Counted from the stretch's first letter, positions 12,301-23,816 are shown. The stretch: 62,000 nt of DNA from Neocallimastix lanati (nom. inval.) (GCA_016946835.1 JACVTC010000016.1:1590001-1652000), one strand, 5' to 3'. Numbers and translations: made by a program. The notes: generated from the sequence alone by a model not told the origin.

Positions 12301-15300
12301 GTTTTACGGTTAAAGAAACCAATACTAAATGGCTTATCCTTAGCGGTAGGCTTCCAGTCAGCCGTGGCCTTATTTTGGAAGTAACGCTTTGCGAGAAGAT
12401 AACCTTCACGATTACCTTCCACTATACTTACAACATTACTTAAGGAAGTATTATATGAATCAATACGTTCAATTTGCTTTTCTTTGTTGTAGTAGAGATC
12501 ACGGAAACTACCTTTCTTCATTCGAACCAACAAATTCTTGATATTCTTTTCGGAGAGATAGAATTTCTTGGTGAGTATCCAACGAATCTTACTCGAGATC
12601 TTAAAAATCATGGAGAGGATAAGACGGGTTAAATAGAAATGATTGGTTGTACTGAATTCACGACCGAAACGGGTATCACCGGTAAAGGCTAAATAGATAA
12701 TAAATTCTAGCTCTTCTAAACCTTCAATAAACTTATTACGAGAATTGGAAATGGCGTTGATTTGATTGACGGAGGATTCATTTCCTTTATTCTTTTTTTC
12801 TTTCATGGAGAGCTTACGACTAATGGAACGAGAGATACTGTAGCGACGGTTAAAGCTAAGGAATTCCTTAGAGGAGGTTTGCTTCTTTAAGGAACGCTTA
12901 CGCGATAACATGATTTCCTTTGGTAACTGTTCATTTAAACAGAGGTCACTGACCCTTCTGGCGACGTAAATCGAAAGAACAGAAAAGGCAATGATTTGAT
13001 TAATTTTCATGGAACTATTATGCTTCTTATTGAGAAGTTTCGTTAAATCACTTGGAATCTTACCGTTGATACTGATACTTTCAATGTTGTACTTTTTAGA
13101 AATACGATTAATGTATTTATACCAAATCGTATTGAGTTGAATGAGGAATAGCTTTGTGTTTCTTTGCAGCTTTTCCCATTCACAGTCGATATCAATGTCA
13201 AGAAGGGTCTTTTTCTTTTCCAATTCGACATAACCATAGATTAATTTTTTCAATTCACGCTTATCCGAGACACAAATTTGGTAGAGGTAACGGATAGGCA
13301 ATTCACTCAGGTTTTCACCATCCTTCACTAAAAGTTCAAGAATTGCGGCTTCGGCATGAGAATATCCAGCATTTTGTTCCGCATATTCATGAATTACGGC
13401 AGCAGCCACCCATTCAATAATTTTAGGGTCAATTTGATCCGACATAGTGTAGTCAGAGGAGGCAATTTGAGGAAGGAAGGTATAGATATCAAGAATGTCC
13501 TTTGTTTTATTTTTAGAAGAGATTGCACAGTAACGGCGACCACGAATATTGAAGATTTCTTCGGGAGCAATCTTAACCTTGATACCACCATTATAGAAAC
13601 ATTCATAGATATCTTGAAGTAAATCATCGGCATCTGGGAAACAAATTTTTAAGATATTACGGGAGGAAAGAACCCTGAATCTATCCTTAGCATCTAATAT
13701 TTTAGCGTAGACACTCTTCAACAAAATTTCGGAGGGCGTAATAAAATTCTTGTTGTAAAATACTTTTCTTAAATAGATTTCCAAATTTTCACGAGCTAAT
13801 AAATCATTCTTTTGACCGATAAAGCGTTGACCGGAAGAGGCCAAGTGCGGTGAAAGATTGACGGAGTAGTGAACATCGGAGTTGAAACCACCATAGTAAA
13901 TAAAGACGGTCACAATACAGAAGAGCCAACCACCAATACAAGTAGAATAGAAGGAATAGAAGACCGTTCCGACGTAAAACTTTAAAATAGCGGAAACGCC
14001 CACACAAATAACGATAATAGCGATCAAGAATTTATTCAAACGAACTTCACATTCACGAGAATAGAAGAAAAGCTTATGGTAGAGACCGATAAGGAATCCC
14101 ACGAATCCAAAAGCAACGATACCAAATGTTTCAAAAACGCTACGTTGATAGCCGTGAATCAAGAAGATGATACCTGACATGGCGATAAGCATGACGACAA
14201 TAACTAAAAGGAATTTAATTAATTCACTCTTGTAAGTATAGATATTATCGGCTTTATATTGGTTGATTATTTCCTTAGCAGTGAACCATCCCAAACGACT
14301 ATTCTTTTCCTTATTCTTGCTCATCAGGACATGGGAAAGTGTCAATTCCAAGAAACCTGAACAAATTAACATGAAGAGCGTAGCGTAGAGAGAACCATTA
14401 AGGTATTCCTTAAATGGAATATCGGTTCGACTCTTTAAATTTTCAGGTAAGAAGAGGTAAGGCTTACCTTCGAGAATGAAAAGAGACCATTTATCAATGA
14501 AAATGTAGATGAAGTAGAAGACACCAAAGTAGATGACGACACGTTCAAAATCGAATAATAAATCACCACGATTAATCTTCTCAACTTGATTCTTCTTTTT
14601 CAACTCTTCGAGAGCACACTTTAACATAGTATCCCATTCATTACTGAACTTTAATGGAGCAGGCTTACCAGATCTTTGAACATACCAACCCATTAATTCA
14701 TTTTCCCAACGTTGCTGCCTAATTCTTTCCTGGATGATGGAATGACCCGATTTAAGACCCTTTTTAGCCACATTCTTACGGGCCTTATTGACCTTACTCA
14801 TATAGTAGATACGAGCAGAACGTTCCCAGAGTGCAACACGCTTTAAATAGTTTTTAGGGGATTCTTCAGCAAAAACTTCTGGCTTTGGATTGTCTATGGC
14901 ATAGAAATCTAAAATTTCATCCTTGGTAGGAATTTTAATCTTACTAGCAAATTTTAAGTAGTTACGTGAGAGGCGACGATAGCCGAGAAGCATTACCAAG
15001 TTGGCCACCATGAAACCAAAATCATAGATACCAAGAATAATTTTGGAGTAGTAGTGAGAATCGACGATAGCCTTATCCTTGAACATAAAGTAGCAAAATA
15101 AGTTAGGAATGAGAAGGATGGCAGAACCTAAGAGCGCAATACTAGGACCCTTATTCTTGAAAAGCCAAATGTTGATATCCTTGATGGAACCGAGGATCGC
15201 GAATAGAACCAAGTAATGACCGAAAAAGAAAGTATAGATGATAAAGAGAACCATGTAGACGACATCATAACCGGTTCGGAAGAGAGAACCAATACCAATG

Positions 15301-18300
15301 AGAACACTGGTAATTGATAAAACGATTAAACTAGCTGAGTATCTTCTTAGGAAGGCAGCAATCATTAAAGAGAATGACTTGTAGAAATAGTAGAAAGTAC
15401 AAGTTCTAGCGATGGAGTTCATCAGACCACCACAGACAGGAAATATGAACATAAAAACGAAATTTAAGACATCCTTAGCAGTATTATCCATATAAGCATT
15501 AATGAAAATACCGGAACCTAAACAACGAACAAGGATTAAATCAATGATAACCGGATATACGAAAAGGAAAGCATTCGCCAATTGTCTGGCTTTTTTAGTA
15601 TCGGTACCTTTATCCATATTTTCGGAAATTATATTTTCCTTAATTTCACGACTTTCTTTAACATTATTACGAAGAACTGGATGCATGTATTTTGCTAATT
15701 GATGACTATTCAAATCAAACATCATATTTAAGTTGGATTGTGTGGTAATCATTTCCATACCTACCGCAACTTGATCATAGTCAGGAATGAAACTTGGATT
15801 CATGTTGATTAAGGAAGATTCCATTTCAATCCATGCTACACGACGACAAGCCTTCCAAAACAACATAAAAAGATAGGAAAGAGCAAGAGCTTCTGAAGAA
15901 TCGGTACGATAGTTATTTTCTCTCATGGAGGTTTCAATCTTTCGATTGAATTCCTTAATTAATTTATCTCCCTGGGGATCCAAGGTACAATAGGCAACCC
16001 ATTCGTACATTTCCTTTTCTGATTCGTGAACAGGAATATAACCCTTTTTAACTTGTTCCTTGATCTTACTGAAGTAATCAAACTTTTCTACTAAAAGATA
16101 GTGAGCATAGTCACTGACGTAACTAGCGTACGCAACAAGTAACTCCTTTTCTACCGGATTTTGAATTTTACTTTCAAGTGAGCTTTGAATTAAATAGGTA
16201 TTACGAATAAAGTAGAATAATTCAGAATAGGTACTATTTTCAATTTCATAGCGAACACGACGAGAAATAGGTAAGCAATCTGGTTGAGATTGAGCAACAA
16301 CTAAACTTTCTAAAAGTAAACACTTACCAGAATCGTGATAAAAGTATCTTCTAAAGTAACAATTGATGACTAACTCAACAATATTTGGTACATTTTCTGG
16401 GACAAAAATATAGAGTTTATCATTATCATCAAGGCCCATGATAGCCCAAACTTTTTTATATGGTAATTCCTCTGGACTTTCCTTTAAAATAAAGGAAGAA
16501 TTAGTACCGATGTAAATTGAAACTTGATTACTCATAAGATGATCACGTAATTCCTTAAAATAAGTTAAAGAGATGTCGTAACCACCAAAGACTTCATTTA
16601 GGATACGAATAACGAGTGGGGAAGGCTGATTTGTGATATCATCAATGAATTGAATAATTTCTTCCATTTCTGGTTGAAATTCGAATTCATCATAGGAAAG
16701 TGAAATATCGTTGTTTTGATTTACGAGTGACTTGGAAATATCTTGAGTACTGGAAGAAGGTATAGATGGGTTGATTGATTTTAATAAATTTTTTTCTAAA
16801 AGATTAATCATGATATCGATGAGTTTAATTTCTACTTGTTTACGACGTTCATTACCATAAGTTTTACCGATAGCAGTAGTACTGAAAACCCTATGCGTTT
16901 GATTTGGTTGTTTCCACAGAATAGAGGGATCCACATAACCGATGCCAGTATCAGCGTCAGCGTCAACCTCAGAGAATGCATTTTCAGTTTCATTATTACT
17001 TTTACTCAAAACAACTTCACCACCATTATTCCTAGGACTCATAAGACTCTTTTGATTTGAAGTGGGATTGTAGACAGATTCATGGATAACATCCTCAATT
17101 GGTGGGAATTCTGGTTTTGGAGGTTGAATAAGAAGAACATCGGAGAGTTCAATTTGAGTGACATCATAGATTGAAGAAATACGATTAATAATTTCAACTG
17201 GTATATTTGCTTCACGAAGGACCTTACTCCAAACATTACGATTTAAAAGTTTATCCTTCCAATTAAGTTGAGGAAGAATATTCATAATCATTTGACGACA
17301 GGTTTGAACGTCAGAGGAAGAGCACATTTCATAAATATCAAAACTATTTACACTTGAAAATTCTGGTGGACTGACACATTTAATGGAATTGAAATTTGAA
17401 TTGAATGAGATCCAACCCTTAAAGCTATTTCCTTCGACCCATTTACGATAGTAACGACGTTTTTGATAGTGATTGAAAGTTTGGTTCTTTTCTAATGGTA
17501 AAACTTCAACATCAAGAACAACAAAATCAGTTCTTAAACTGATCTCATTTCTTAAGGCAGCAATATAATCTTGGAATTTCATATTATCCCATTCCCATCT
17601 AGATTTTTGTCTACCGTCTGGATGGAAAACAACATTGTATATGATAATACCATGAATTAAATCACGAAGATCTTCAAAAACATTCATTTTAGTGATATCA
17701 GTGAAAATTGCAAAATATGGGAAAGTTTTTCTAAAATACAAAAGGAATTGTTGACAGTCATCCATACCATATTTATCAATAAGATTTTGAAGATTGGAGA
17801 AATAGAAACCCCAAACCCAATTGATGGAACACATTTCTATGACTTTTTTAATTCTTTTAGTAATGTATTTTCCGACAGTTAAAGTAGTAATTTCACCTGA
17901 AAAAGATCTCATAAATTCATCGATATCAATATCAACAACTATACGTTCAGAACCGTAAAGTTCTTCCGTATCAACACACAAACTAATATTATTTACATTT
18001 GAGGGAGAATTGACATAATTATTATTTCCTGAAAAAGGAATACTAGAACTATCCATTCTTTCTAAGTTACTTTGATTATATTTTGAATTATCCAAACGAT
18101 TAAGAAGAGCATCACTACTACCATTTTTACCTATAAATTTATCTTTTGTAAAAGCACTTATTGGTCTACTACTATGATTATCAATATTTGAAGTAATTGA
18201 ATCTACAGGGGAAGAATCAAGGGAAGCTCCATCATAAAAAAGATCATTATTTGAAATACTTCTATAAAAAGCATGATATTGTATTATTAATAAATCCACA

Positions 18301-18443
18301 GGATTTCTTACTTCACTTAAATAACTTAATTCAGAATTCCAGAGAGCAAAATTTTTTATTTTGCTAGCATCAAATAATGGCTTTTGATAACAAATTTGCC
18401 ATTTAAAATTATTAATATTTGTTTGAGTTTCTTTATTGCCCAT
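9351..18443 (-). CDS. Giant multi-pass membrane glycosyltransferase, GT4 (PelF-like) catalytic domain at the C-terminus
   Basis: A single uninterrupted 3030-codon frame, clearly richer in G+C than its flanks. The start is MGNKETQ. Residues 1-900 are soluble and unrecognised. About twelve hydrophobic segments follow in two groups, roughly 950-1190 (for example VYPVIIDLILVRCLGSGIFI) and 1295-1515 (for example LIKFLLVIVVMLIAMSGIIF). A long region (about 1520-2440) is probably cytosolic, and a Ser/Asn dipeptide run lies at about 2440-2455. The end (about 2465-2990) is a GT-B fold of family GT4: SGTWPTGGGGVGSCRRDL (near 2468) resembles the PelF/DUF3492 start, then HASHHGVQ (near 2668), NGMNVAKFNP (near 2775), and the E-x7-E signature EGLPLAIGE (about 2881-2889) before PVVCTDVGG. 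Transfer of a sugar from a nucleotide donor at a membrane is well supported as a class function. Donor, acceptor and product are unknown; involvement in a surface polysaccharide is inference. MGNKET would also fit an N-myristoylation start. Confidence 0.85.
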   Translation of the reverse strand: MGNKETQTNINNFKWQICYQKPLFDASKIKNFALWNSELSYLSEVRNPVDLLIIQYHAFYRSISNNDLFYDGASLDSSPVDSITSNIDNHSSRPISAFTKDKFIGKNGSSDALLNRLDNSKYNQSNLERMDSSSIPFSGNNNYVNSPSNVNNISLCVDTEELYGSERIVVDIDIDEFMRSFSGEITTLTVGKYITKRIKKVIEMCSINWVWGFYFSNLQNLIDKYGMDDCQQFLLYFRKTFPYFAIFTDITKMNVFEDLRDLIHGIIIYNVVFHPDGRQKSRWEWDNMKFQDYIAALRNEISLRTDFVVLDVEVLPLEKNQTFNHYQKRRYYRKWVEGNSFKGWISFNSNFNSIKCVSPPEFSSVNSFDIYEMCSSSDVQTCRQMIMNILPQLNWKDKLLNRNVWSKVLREANIPVEIINRISSIYDVTQIELSDVLLIQPPKPEFPPIEDVIHESVYNPTSNQKSLMSPRNNGGEVVLSKSNNETENAFSEVDADADTGIGYVDPSILWKQPNQTHRVFSTTAIGKTYGNERRKQVEIKLIDIMINLLEKNLLKSINPSIPSSSTQDISKSLVNQNNDISLSYDEFEFQPEMEEIIQFIDDITNQPSPLVIRILNEVFGGYDISLTYFKELRDHLMSNQVSIYIGTNSSFILKESPEELPYKKVWAIMGLDDNDKLYIFVPENVPNIVELVINCYFRRYFYHDSGKCLLLESLVVAQSQPDCLPISRRVRYEIENSTYSELFYFIRNTYLIQSSLESKIQNPVEKELLVAYASYVSDYAHYLLVEKFDYFSKIKEQVKKGYIPVHESEKEMYEWVAYCTLDPQGDKLIKEFNRKIETSMRENNYRTDSSEALALSYLFMLFWKACRRVAWIEMESSLINMNPSFIPDYDQVAVGMEMITTQSNLNMMFDLNSHQLAKYMHPVLRNNVKESREIKENIISENMDKGTDTKKARQLANAFLFVYPVIIDLILVRCLGSGIFINAYMDNTAKDVLNFVFMFIFPVCGGLMNSIARTCTFYYFYKSFSLMIAAFLRRYSASLIVLSITSVLIGIGSLFRTGYDVVYMVLFIIYTFFFGHYLVLFAILGSIKDINIWLFKNKGPSIALLGSAILLIPNLFCYFMFKDKAIVDSHYYSKIILGIYDFGFMVANLVMLLGYRRLSRNYLKFASKIKIPTKDEILDFYAIDNPKPEVFAEESPKNYLKRVALWERSARIYYMSKVNKARKNVAKKGLKSGHSIIQERIRQQRWENELMGWYVQRSGKPAPLKFSNEWDTMLKCALEELKKKNQVEKINRGDLLFDFERVVIYFGVFYFIYIFIDKWSLFILEGKPYLFLPENLKSRTDIPFKEYLNGSLYATLFMLICSGFLELTLSHVLMSKNKEKNSRLGWFTAKEIINQYKADNIYTYKSELIKFLLVIVVMLIAMSGIIFLIHGYQRSVFETFGIVAFGFVGFLIGLYHKLFFYSRECEVRLNKFLIAIIVICVGVSAILKFYVGTVFYSFYSTCIGGWLFCIVTVFIYYGGFNSDVHYSVNLSPHLASSGQRFIGQKNDLLARENLEIYLRKVFYNKNFITPSEILLKSVYAKILDAKDRFRVLSSRNILKICFPDADDLLQDIYECFYNGGIKVKIAPEEIFNIRGRRYCAISSKNKTKDILDIYTFLPQIASSDYTMSDQIDPKIIEWVAAAVIHEYAEQNAGYSHAEAAILELLVKDGENLSELPIRYLYQICVSDKRELKKLIYGYVELEKKKTLLDIDIDCEWEKLQRNTKLFLIQLNTIWYKYINRISKKYNIESISINGKIPSDLTKLLNKKHNSSMKINQIIAFSVLSIYVARRVSDLCLNEQLPKEIMLSRKRSLKKQTSSKEFLSFNRRYSISRSISRKLSMKEKKNKGNESSVNQINAISNSRNKFIEGLEELEFIIYLAFTGDTRFGREFSTTNHFYLTRLILSMIFKISSKIRWILTKKFYLSEKNIKNLLVRMKKGSFRDLYYNKEKQIERIDSYNTSLSNVVSIVEGNREGYLLAKRYFQNKATADWKPTAKDKPFSIGFFNRKTRQLIKEHELGEGNKVKSTTYYEYTNERQMFPRKIYKLRGEISSANYRDFVQIANSPELYEEQYLTSNELSLITMSVLHVLNSSNEPIDIQVTYTYDHENTTLSYAQHSFTTYKCMSEMWVMVVYYAEKWRNDDFDKAIPPKLKEVHFCRLFEPQNEYVTEYDYSHPQHVKSKTVLLSKDNKFNPISVPTPKEIADDPYALLSRRPPPSFYCTNELLTYRLKESKSFRLFSKTGKTSYFAEPFSTARSRQELWSFWRAGNIAGVFARDIDEAILRKEKTLKSYWKHRDMGYRNKAREDLQKEKEALDIILVVNDIPTIRSNLHLRFSDLAILATGGDATEISSSKDLVVQKARSDADNHSISYFSTISHSRSKINRPNVSILSINPNRPHTIHINDDNSNSNSNSNSNSSSNDDILDVVNLDSGTWPTGGGGVGSCRRDLIDYLDRIRWTAIVEIGGAELVQRDYQIERNITSIRYLPLWDNDFSSPNENVYRDHDYLSLRRKTQATKDSVIQSIFLPMVKLLIQGMVETKFTEDNLDRYEKLFIDFYLYFQKCDWSISWNHKKTQICWLKTWLEYCEKELGKGNSLSVEMPTISDIDMLFSLTTRLLLPITAEIPNISVFHASHHGVQAIIGVVAKALYKSRLIIWDHGILWRERLFGLCYSDTMPRFIQNGFVGLTRLISWLVFSKADYITPCTSIQNVTWEEWLGGKKYNNQRKMIETREKIYPIVNGMNVAKFNPQPERENPTPLAIMLSHISSVKDIHNAIYAANIIVNQMNIRSYKLHIYGSLQKDPNYTSETLNLISSLNLTEHVILKGLGNPSNVLPTGWVFVNSSITEGLPLAIGEAGLCGLPVVCTDVGGSREVVSDLKNNIVYGCIVPPQKPNQLAHAQLRVLCMTDGLKQVVNKKSKDTLTIEELIKKGASAVEARMNDPSIKEQRHELGLLMRKRTIEMFSITRYWRQHEQLLWLGHLSNKREKYMNMFS

Positions 18444-20445
18444 TTTATGATATATATATATATATTTTTTTTTTTTTTTATTTATTTATTTTTAATTTTT
18501 ACTGTTAAAATAAATCTATCAAAGTTTATTCTATCAATACTTTTGTGAAAAACAATTTAAAATAATTATATTTAATTTTTTATTAGTTTAAATATAAAAT
18601 AAAATAGTTAAAGTTAGATATACTAAATATTACTAATTAATATTATAATATATATAATTTTATAATTAATTTAACGTTTTTTAATTACCAATGAAAATAA
18701 AATTTATTTTTTTTTATTTCTTTTTTTTTTTTTTTATTATTATTATTTTTATTTATTATATATGTATATTGCAAATATTCAAATTTGAATATAAATTCGT
18801 TTAAACGTTAAGTAATAAATAATTGATGTATATTTTGAAATAAATTAGGGTATATTAATTATTATTCGAGTTAATTATAAATAAAAATTATTAATAAAAA
18901 TTTTAAAAATTATTATTGTTGTTACTGTTATTGCTGTTTTCAATACTCAAATAAAGCTATAAAAAATAATAAATAATAATAATATAAAAAAAATTCTTTT
19001 AAAAAAATGAAAATTTTATTGTATCTTTATTGATTTATAATTTTCTATATATTTATCTTTTTTATTTTATCTTTGTTTTTGGTTAAAAACTGTGTAAATA
19101 ATATACTTTTAAATATATAAAAAAAAAAAATAGTATAAAAATATTTTTATTCCCTTTGTGTTCTATTCTTCAAAATAATTTAAAGTTTATTTGTAAAAAA
19201 ATAAATAAATAAATATTCTGTATTTATTACATGCGTAGGTTCATTTGCATGCATTTAATTGTTAATAAATGAATATAAAAATCATTAAAATAAAGAAAAT
19301 ATTTAATATTTTATTTAAATAATTCAAATATATTAGACAAAATAAAAATAATATAATTATAATAACATTATTAAAGAAATTACCTTTACTTTTTAAAAAC
19401 AGTTCAGTTTATTTTTTATTAAAGTAAAGAATTGAAATTTAAAACTAATTTTAATGATATTATATTTAATTTTCCTTTTTATTATTTGATGTTGTTCTAG
19501 TTGTATTAGTAAATCATATTGATTCCTTAGTTTATTTAAATTGCTTTTGAATTTATCTATACTACAAAAAAAAAAAAAAAAAAAAAAAATCTATTGCAAT
19601 AACTAATTCCAATTATATATGAATGTTATTGATATTTATTAATTTTGAATATCAATAATAAAATGATTTGTTTTTAATATTTTTCTTCAACTTTCTTTGC
19701 AAATGATAAAAAGTTGAAGAAAAAATTTTATTCTAATATTTTTTAAAGATTTTTCTTTCAAAGTATATTTCTTTTATATTTTATATATGAATTTTACTTT
19801 CTATGTTTTTTTTTTTTTTTTTACTATTTTTTCTCTAAGAAATTAAACTAAAATAAATTAAATATTAAGTTTGATAAAAATAATATATCTTCAATTTATT
19901 ATATTTTTCAAATTATATAATAAAACATATTTATTTTCAAGTTTACTCTTTCTATCAATAACAATAAAAAAAAATAAAATGTAGATATTTTATTTTCTTT
20001 TATTTTTTTTTTTATAGTATGGAACAAAAAAAATAAAAATAAAAAAATAAAAAAAAAAAAAAGTTAAATATGAGCAAAACTTTTTTATTTTGTATTTAAC
20101 TTTAATTATTATAAAAGAAATTTATTAAAATATAATATATTGTAATATATGTAAACATATAATAATAAATTAATATATATCATAATTTAAATATATTAAA
20201 ATAATTATTAATAAAATAAAAATAAACTTTTAAAGATGAAAATGAGAAACTTTTTCAAAAGAATAAAATTGAGTAATAATTAATAAATAATACAATAATA
20301 AATAATAATAATAATAAATAATACAATAATAATAATAATAATAATAATAATACAATAATACTAATACAATAATACTAATACAATAATAATCTTAATAATT
20401 AAATAATTAAATAATAAATAATAAATAATAAATATTAATACAGAT
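18444..20445. other. Gene-free AT-rich DNA (5' flank of the glycosyltransferase)
   Basis: A (TA)n tract and a T-run lie directly upstream of the glycosyltransferase start. The rest is A/T-rich with a poly(A) run at about 19566-19589 and a run of AAT/ACAAT repeats at about 20280-20430. I see no gene on either strand. Confidence 0.65.
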
Positions 20446-20916
<471 letters not shown>

Positions 20917-21248
20917 GATTCAATATTCATAATATTTAATAAATATACTTATTTATATTTATATTAATAATTAATTATCAAAACTAATTTTTATATAGTC
21001 AACCAATGAAAAAAGTAAATTCATTTATTATTAGATTCATTAATAAATTGTTTAATATAATTATTAGTAAATAATTTTATTTAAATTAAAACGAATTATG
21101 TGTCACAAAATATATTAATATATTATTTTTTATTTTTAATATATACATTCTATTCAATTGAATTATTTATATATTTAATAAAATGAAATATACATTTATT
21201 ATATGAATGAATAGTAAACTTTTTTTTTTTAAATGTAAATTAAAAAAA

Positions 21249-21402
21249 AAATAAATAATAAATAATAAATAATAAATAATAAATAATAAATAATAAATAA
21301 TAAATAATAAATAATAAATAATAAATAATAAATAATAAATAATAAATAATAAATAATAAATAATAAATAATAAATAATAAATAATAAATAATAAATAATA
21401 AA
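21249..21402. repeat. Heptanucleotide (AAATAAT)n array
   Basis: About 22 near-perfect 7-bp units, with a shorter block at 21430-21465. The complementary heptamer (ATTATTT) makes up the arrays at 23.5, 55.0-55.8 and 56.8-57.2 kb. Confidence 0.95.
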
Positions 21403-21465
21403 AAAAGTATTCATTAAATAATAATTAAATAATAAATAATAAATAATAAATAATAAATAATAAAA

Positions 21466-22972
21466 AGAGTATTTATTAATAAATAATAAATAATTGAATA
21501 ATAAATAATTGAATAATTAAATAAATTAGAATGATTTTATTTTATTCATCCATTTTAAACCAAAATAAGTTTATCAGTTTTAGATATTCTTATAATTATT
21601 ATAATTCTTTTATTTTTTTATATTTTTTATATTTTTTATATACAACTGAATCAAATCTTATTTCTTTTTTTTTTTTTTTTTTTTCTGATATATGAAATTT
21701 AAAATTCTTTATTATGATATATTAAATATATTAAAATATATATTTTAATTGAATAGAATAGAATTCAATTTATATATAATCATATATAAAACATTACCGT
21801 TCAATTTCTCATAACAGATATTAAAAATTGTAAATAAAAAAAAAAACAATAGAATTTTAATTACTATAAAAAGATAAAAGAAAAATATAAAAATTTATTT
21901 ATTTATTTATTATACAATTATTTATTTATTTATTATTTAATTAATTAATTAATTATTTATTTATTATTTATTTATTTATTATTTATTATTTAATGAATGC
22001 TTTTTTTATTATTTATTATCTATTATTTAATTATTTAATTATTTATTTATTATTTATTATTTAGTATTTACTATTTATTTTAAATTATTTATTATTTAAT
22101 TATTTATTATTTATTTATTATTAATTTTAATTTATTTATTTATTAATTTTAATTTAATATTAAAAAATGTGGTTTTTTATTTTTTTTTTCCTTTTTTAAA
22201 ATTTTTAATTTTTTCCTTTTTTATCTTTTTCCTATTTTAGTAATGCCATATAAAATTAATTTTATAGAAATGTTATTTAATTATAATTAATTTTTATTAT
22301 ATTATTATTATATTATTATTATATTGTTTATATATTTTAGAAATAAGTGGCACATTTAAATGAATTGAATTGAATTTATATTAAAGCTATTCAATCTAAA
22401 TTAAAATAAAAAAAAATTGACAATACAAATGAAAAAGAAAAGTACAGATTGAATAAAATAAAATGAAATTCGTTAATAGTTAATGCATAAAATAGAAAAG
22501 TACAGATTGAATAAAATAAGCATAATAATATCAAAAAAGTTGAAATATAAATAAGAAATAAGGATGGAATCAAAAGTAAAATGTAAAATTAAAATTCAAA
22601 TTGAATAAAATGAAATTAAAAGATTGAAAAGCTTTAAATTGAAATAAAATATTGACAATTAAATAATCTCTTTTTTTTTTTCTAATTAAAAAAAAAAAGT
22701 TACAAGTAGATGTAAACTTTTCAATATTATAATATTTTAAATAGAAATTTTATTTTTGAGATTAAATAGAATCTTAATTTTTTTTTTCTTATATGCCTCT
22801 CATCAAATTATTTGATATATATATTTATTAAAAGATAATCAATCAATGAATTAAAAGTTAAACTTTCTTTATAACAATTCTTATTAGAGTTTATTATTAT
22901 TAATATTATTTATATAAATTGTAGGTGGAAGATTTATTAATTTTATATATTTATTTATTAAAGTTAAAAAAA
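21466..22972. other. Gene-free AT-rich DNA
   Basis: TTTA/TTAT microsatellite tracts at 21895-22140, then mixed A/T sequence. A direct repeat of AAAGTACAGATTGAATAAAA occurs at about 22439 and 22498. No coding frame is visible. Confidence 0.6.
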
Positions 22973-23356
22973 ATTTTTTTTCAAGATTGGGATTAACGAG
23001 AAAGAAGAACAATAGAAACCTCCAGTCTCTCCTTTAAACGTATCAGACTCTCATTGGATTCCTTGCCATTCCGTTTTGACATCGATGTAGACCTCTCCTT
23101 AGGTAAGGCCAATATAAAAGGCATTTCCTATACGATGCTTTATACGATGATCTTCTTTTCAGTGTTTTCAGTTATCTCTTAACCATCATCGAGGGAGGAA
23201 CAACTACATTAATCCTCTCACAGATCAAGTGCTCTCTGCACCAGTAATTATATAGTCCAGCAGTAAAAATACTTGCCATGGCGAGAGAACACTTACTTCT
23301 TTGGCCGAACCCAAATGATTTAGACCAAAATCTTAGTTTCTAACCACTAGACTAAC
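22973..23356 (-). mobile_element. Full-length tRNA-headed SINE-like retroposon, copy 2
   Basis: On the minus strand the element starts near 23356 with GTTAGTCTAGTGGTTAGAAA, has a tRNA-like head of about 75 bp, a body of about 290 bp with no long frame, and a short A-tail (T-run at 22973-22981 on the plus strand). The head carries a perfect match to the eukaryotic A-box (TAGTCTAGTGG against TRGYNNANNNG) and a degenerate B-box (GGTTCGGCCAA) about 31 bp further on, which is tRNA spacing. The body is shared with copy 1 at 20446-20641. This is the structure of a tRNA-derived SINE. The parent tRNA is unclear; the arm around ATTTTGG is closest to a Gln- or Glu-like tRNA by eye. No clear target-site duplication was found. 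A partner LINE is plausible because LINE copies occur in the window, but no shared 3' end was seen. Confidence 0.72.
23301..23354 (-). promoter_or_regulatory. Internal Pol III promoter (A-box and B-box) of the SINE
   Basis: A-box at 23344-23354 (minus-strand TAGTCTAGTGG, full consensus match). B-box at 23301-23311 (minus-strand GGTTCGGCCAA; the core GGTTCG is intact, later positions differ from GGTTCGANTCC). Whether it is still transcribed cannot be told from sequence. Confidence 0.62.
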
Positions 23357-23499
23357 TTTTTAATTTTTGGTTAAAAGATCTTATTTTAATATCACATAAA
23401 GTCTATGACATTATATCATAAATGAATGCACATGACTATATAATAATATTGCGGATGATATTACATTAATACATTTATTAATGTTTAATTGCATTTCTT

Positions 23500-23697
23500 T
23501 TCAATTATATTATTATTTTTATTATTATTTATGATTAATTATTTATTATTTAATTTTTTATTATTCATTATTTTATTATTATTTATTATTCATTATTTTA
23601 TTATTTATTATTCAATTATTTATTATTTATTATTTAATTATTTTATTATATATTATTTATTATTTATTATTTAATTATTTATTATTCAATTATTTCA
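23500..23697. repeat. ATT/TTATTAT simple-repeat array
   Basis: Imperfect trinucleotide and heptanucleotide repeats of the same type as the large arrays at 55 kb. Confidence 0.9.
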
Positions 23698-23816
23698 ATT
23701 TTTTTTTTTTTTTTTCCTTTTATATTTTAAATTTTATTCTTCTAAAAAAAAGGAAAAATATTTTTTTTTTTTTTTAATTATTTTTATTTTAACCTATATA
23801 AGGAAATTAATTATAT

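Noticed and set aside
10728-17236. Short frames opposite or across the glycosyltransferase gene
   Set aside because: They are shadows of one long, well-composed 3030-codon frame.
21249-21402. AAATAAT heptamers as telomeric repeats
   Set aside because: No G-rich strand and internal position; fungal telomeres of this group are expected to be TTAGGG-like.
21229-21414. Frames made of repeated YYLLFII or LLLL residues (also at 20.6, 23.5, 46.3, 54.1 and 58.0 kb)
   Set aside because: They are translations of microsatellites and T-runs, not proteins.
23285-23356. A functional tRNA gene
   Set aside because: The A-box is good, but the B-box is degenerate, the acceptor ends do not pair well and the sequence continues into the shared SINE body.
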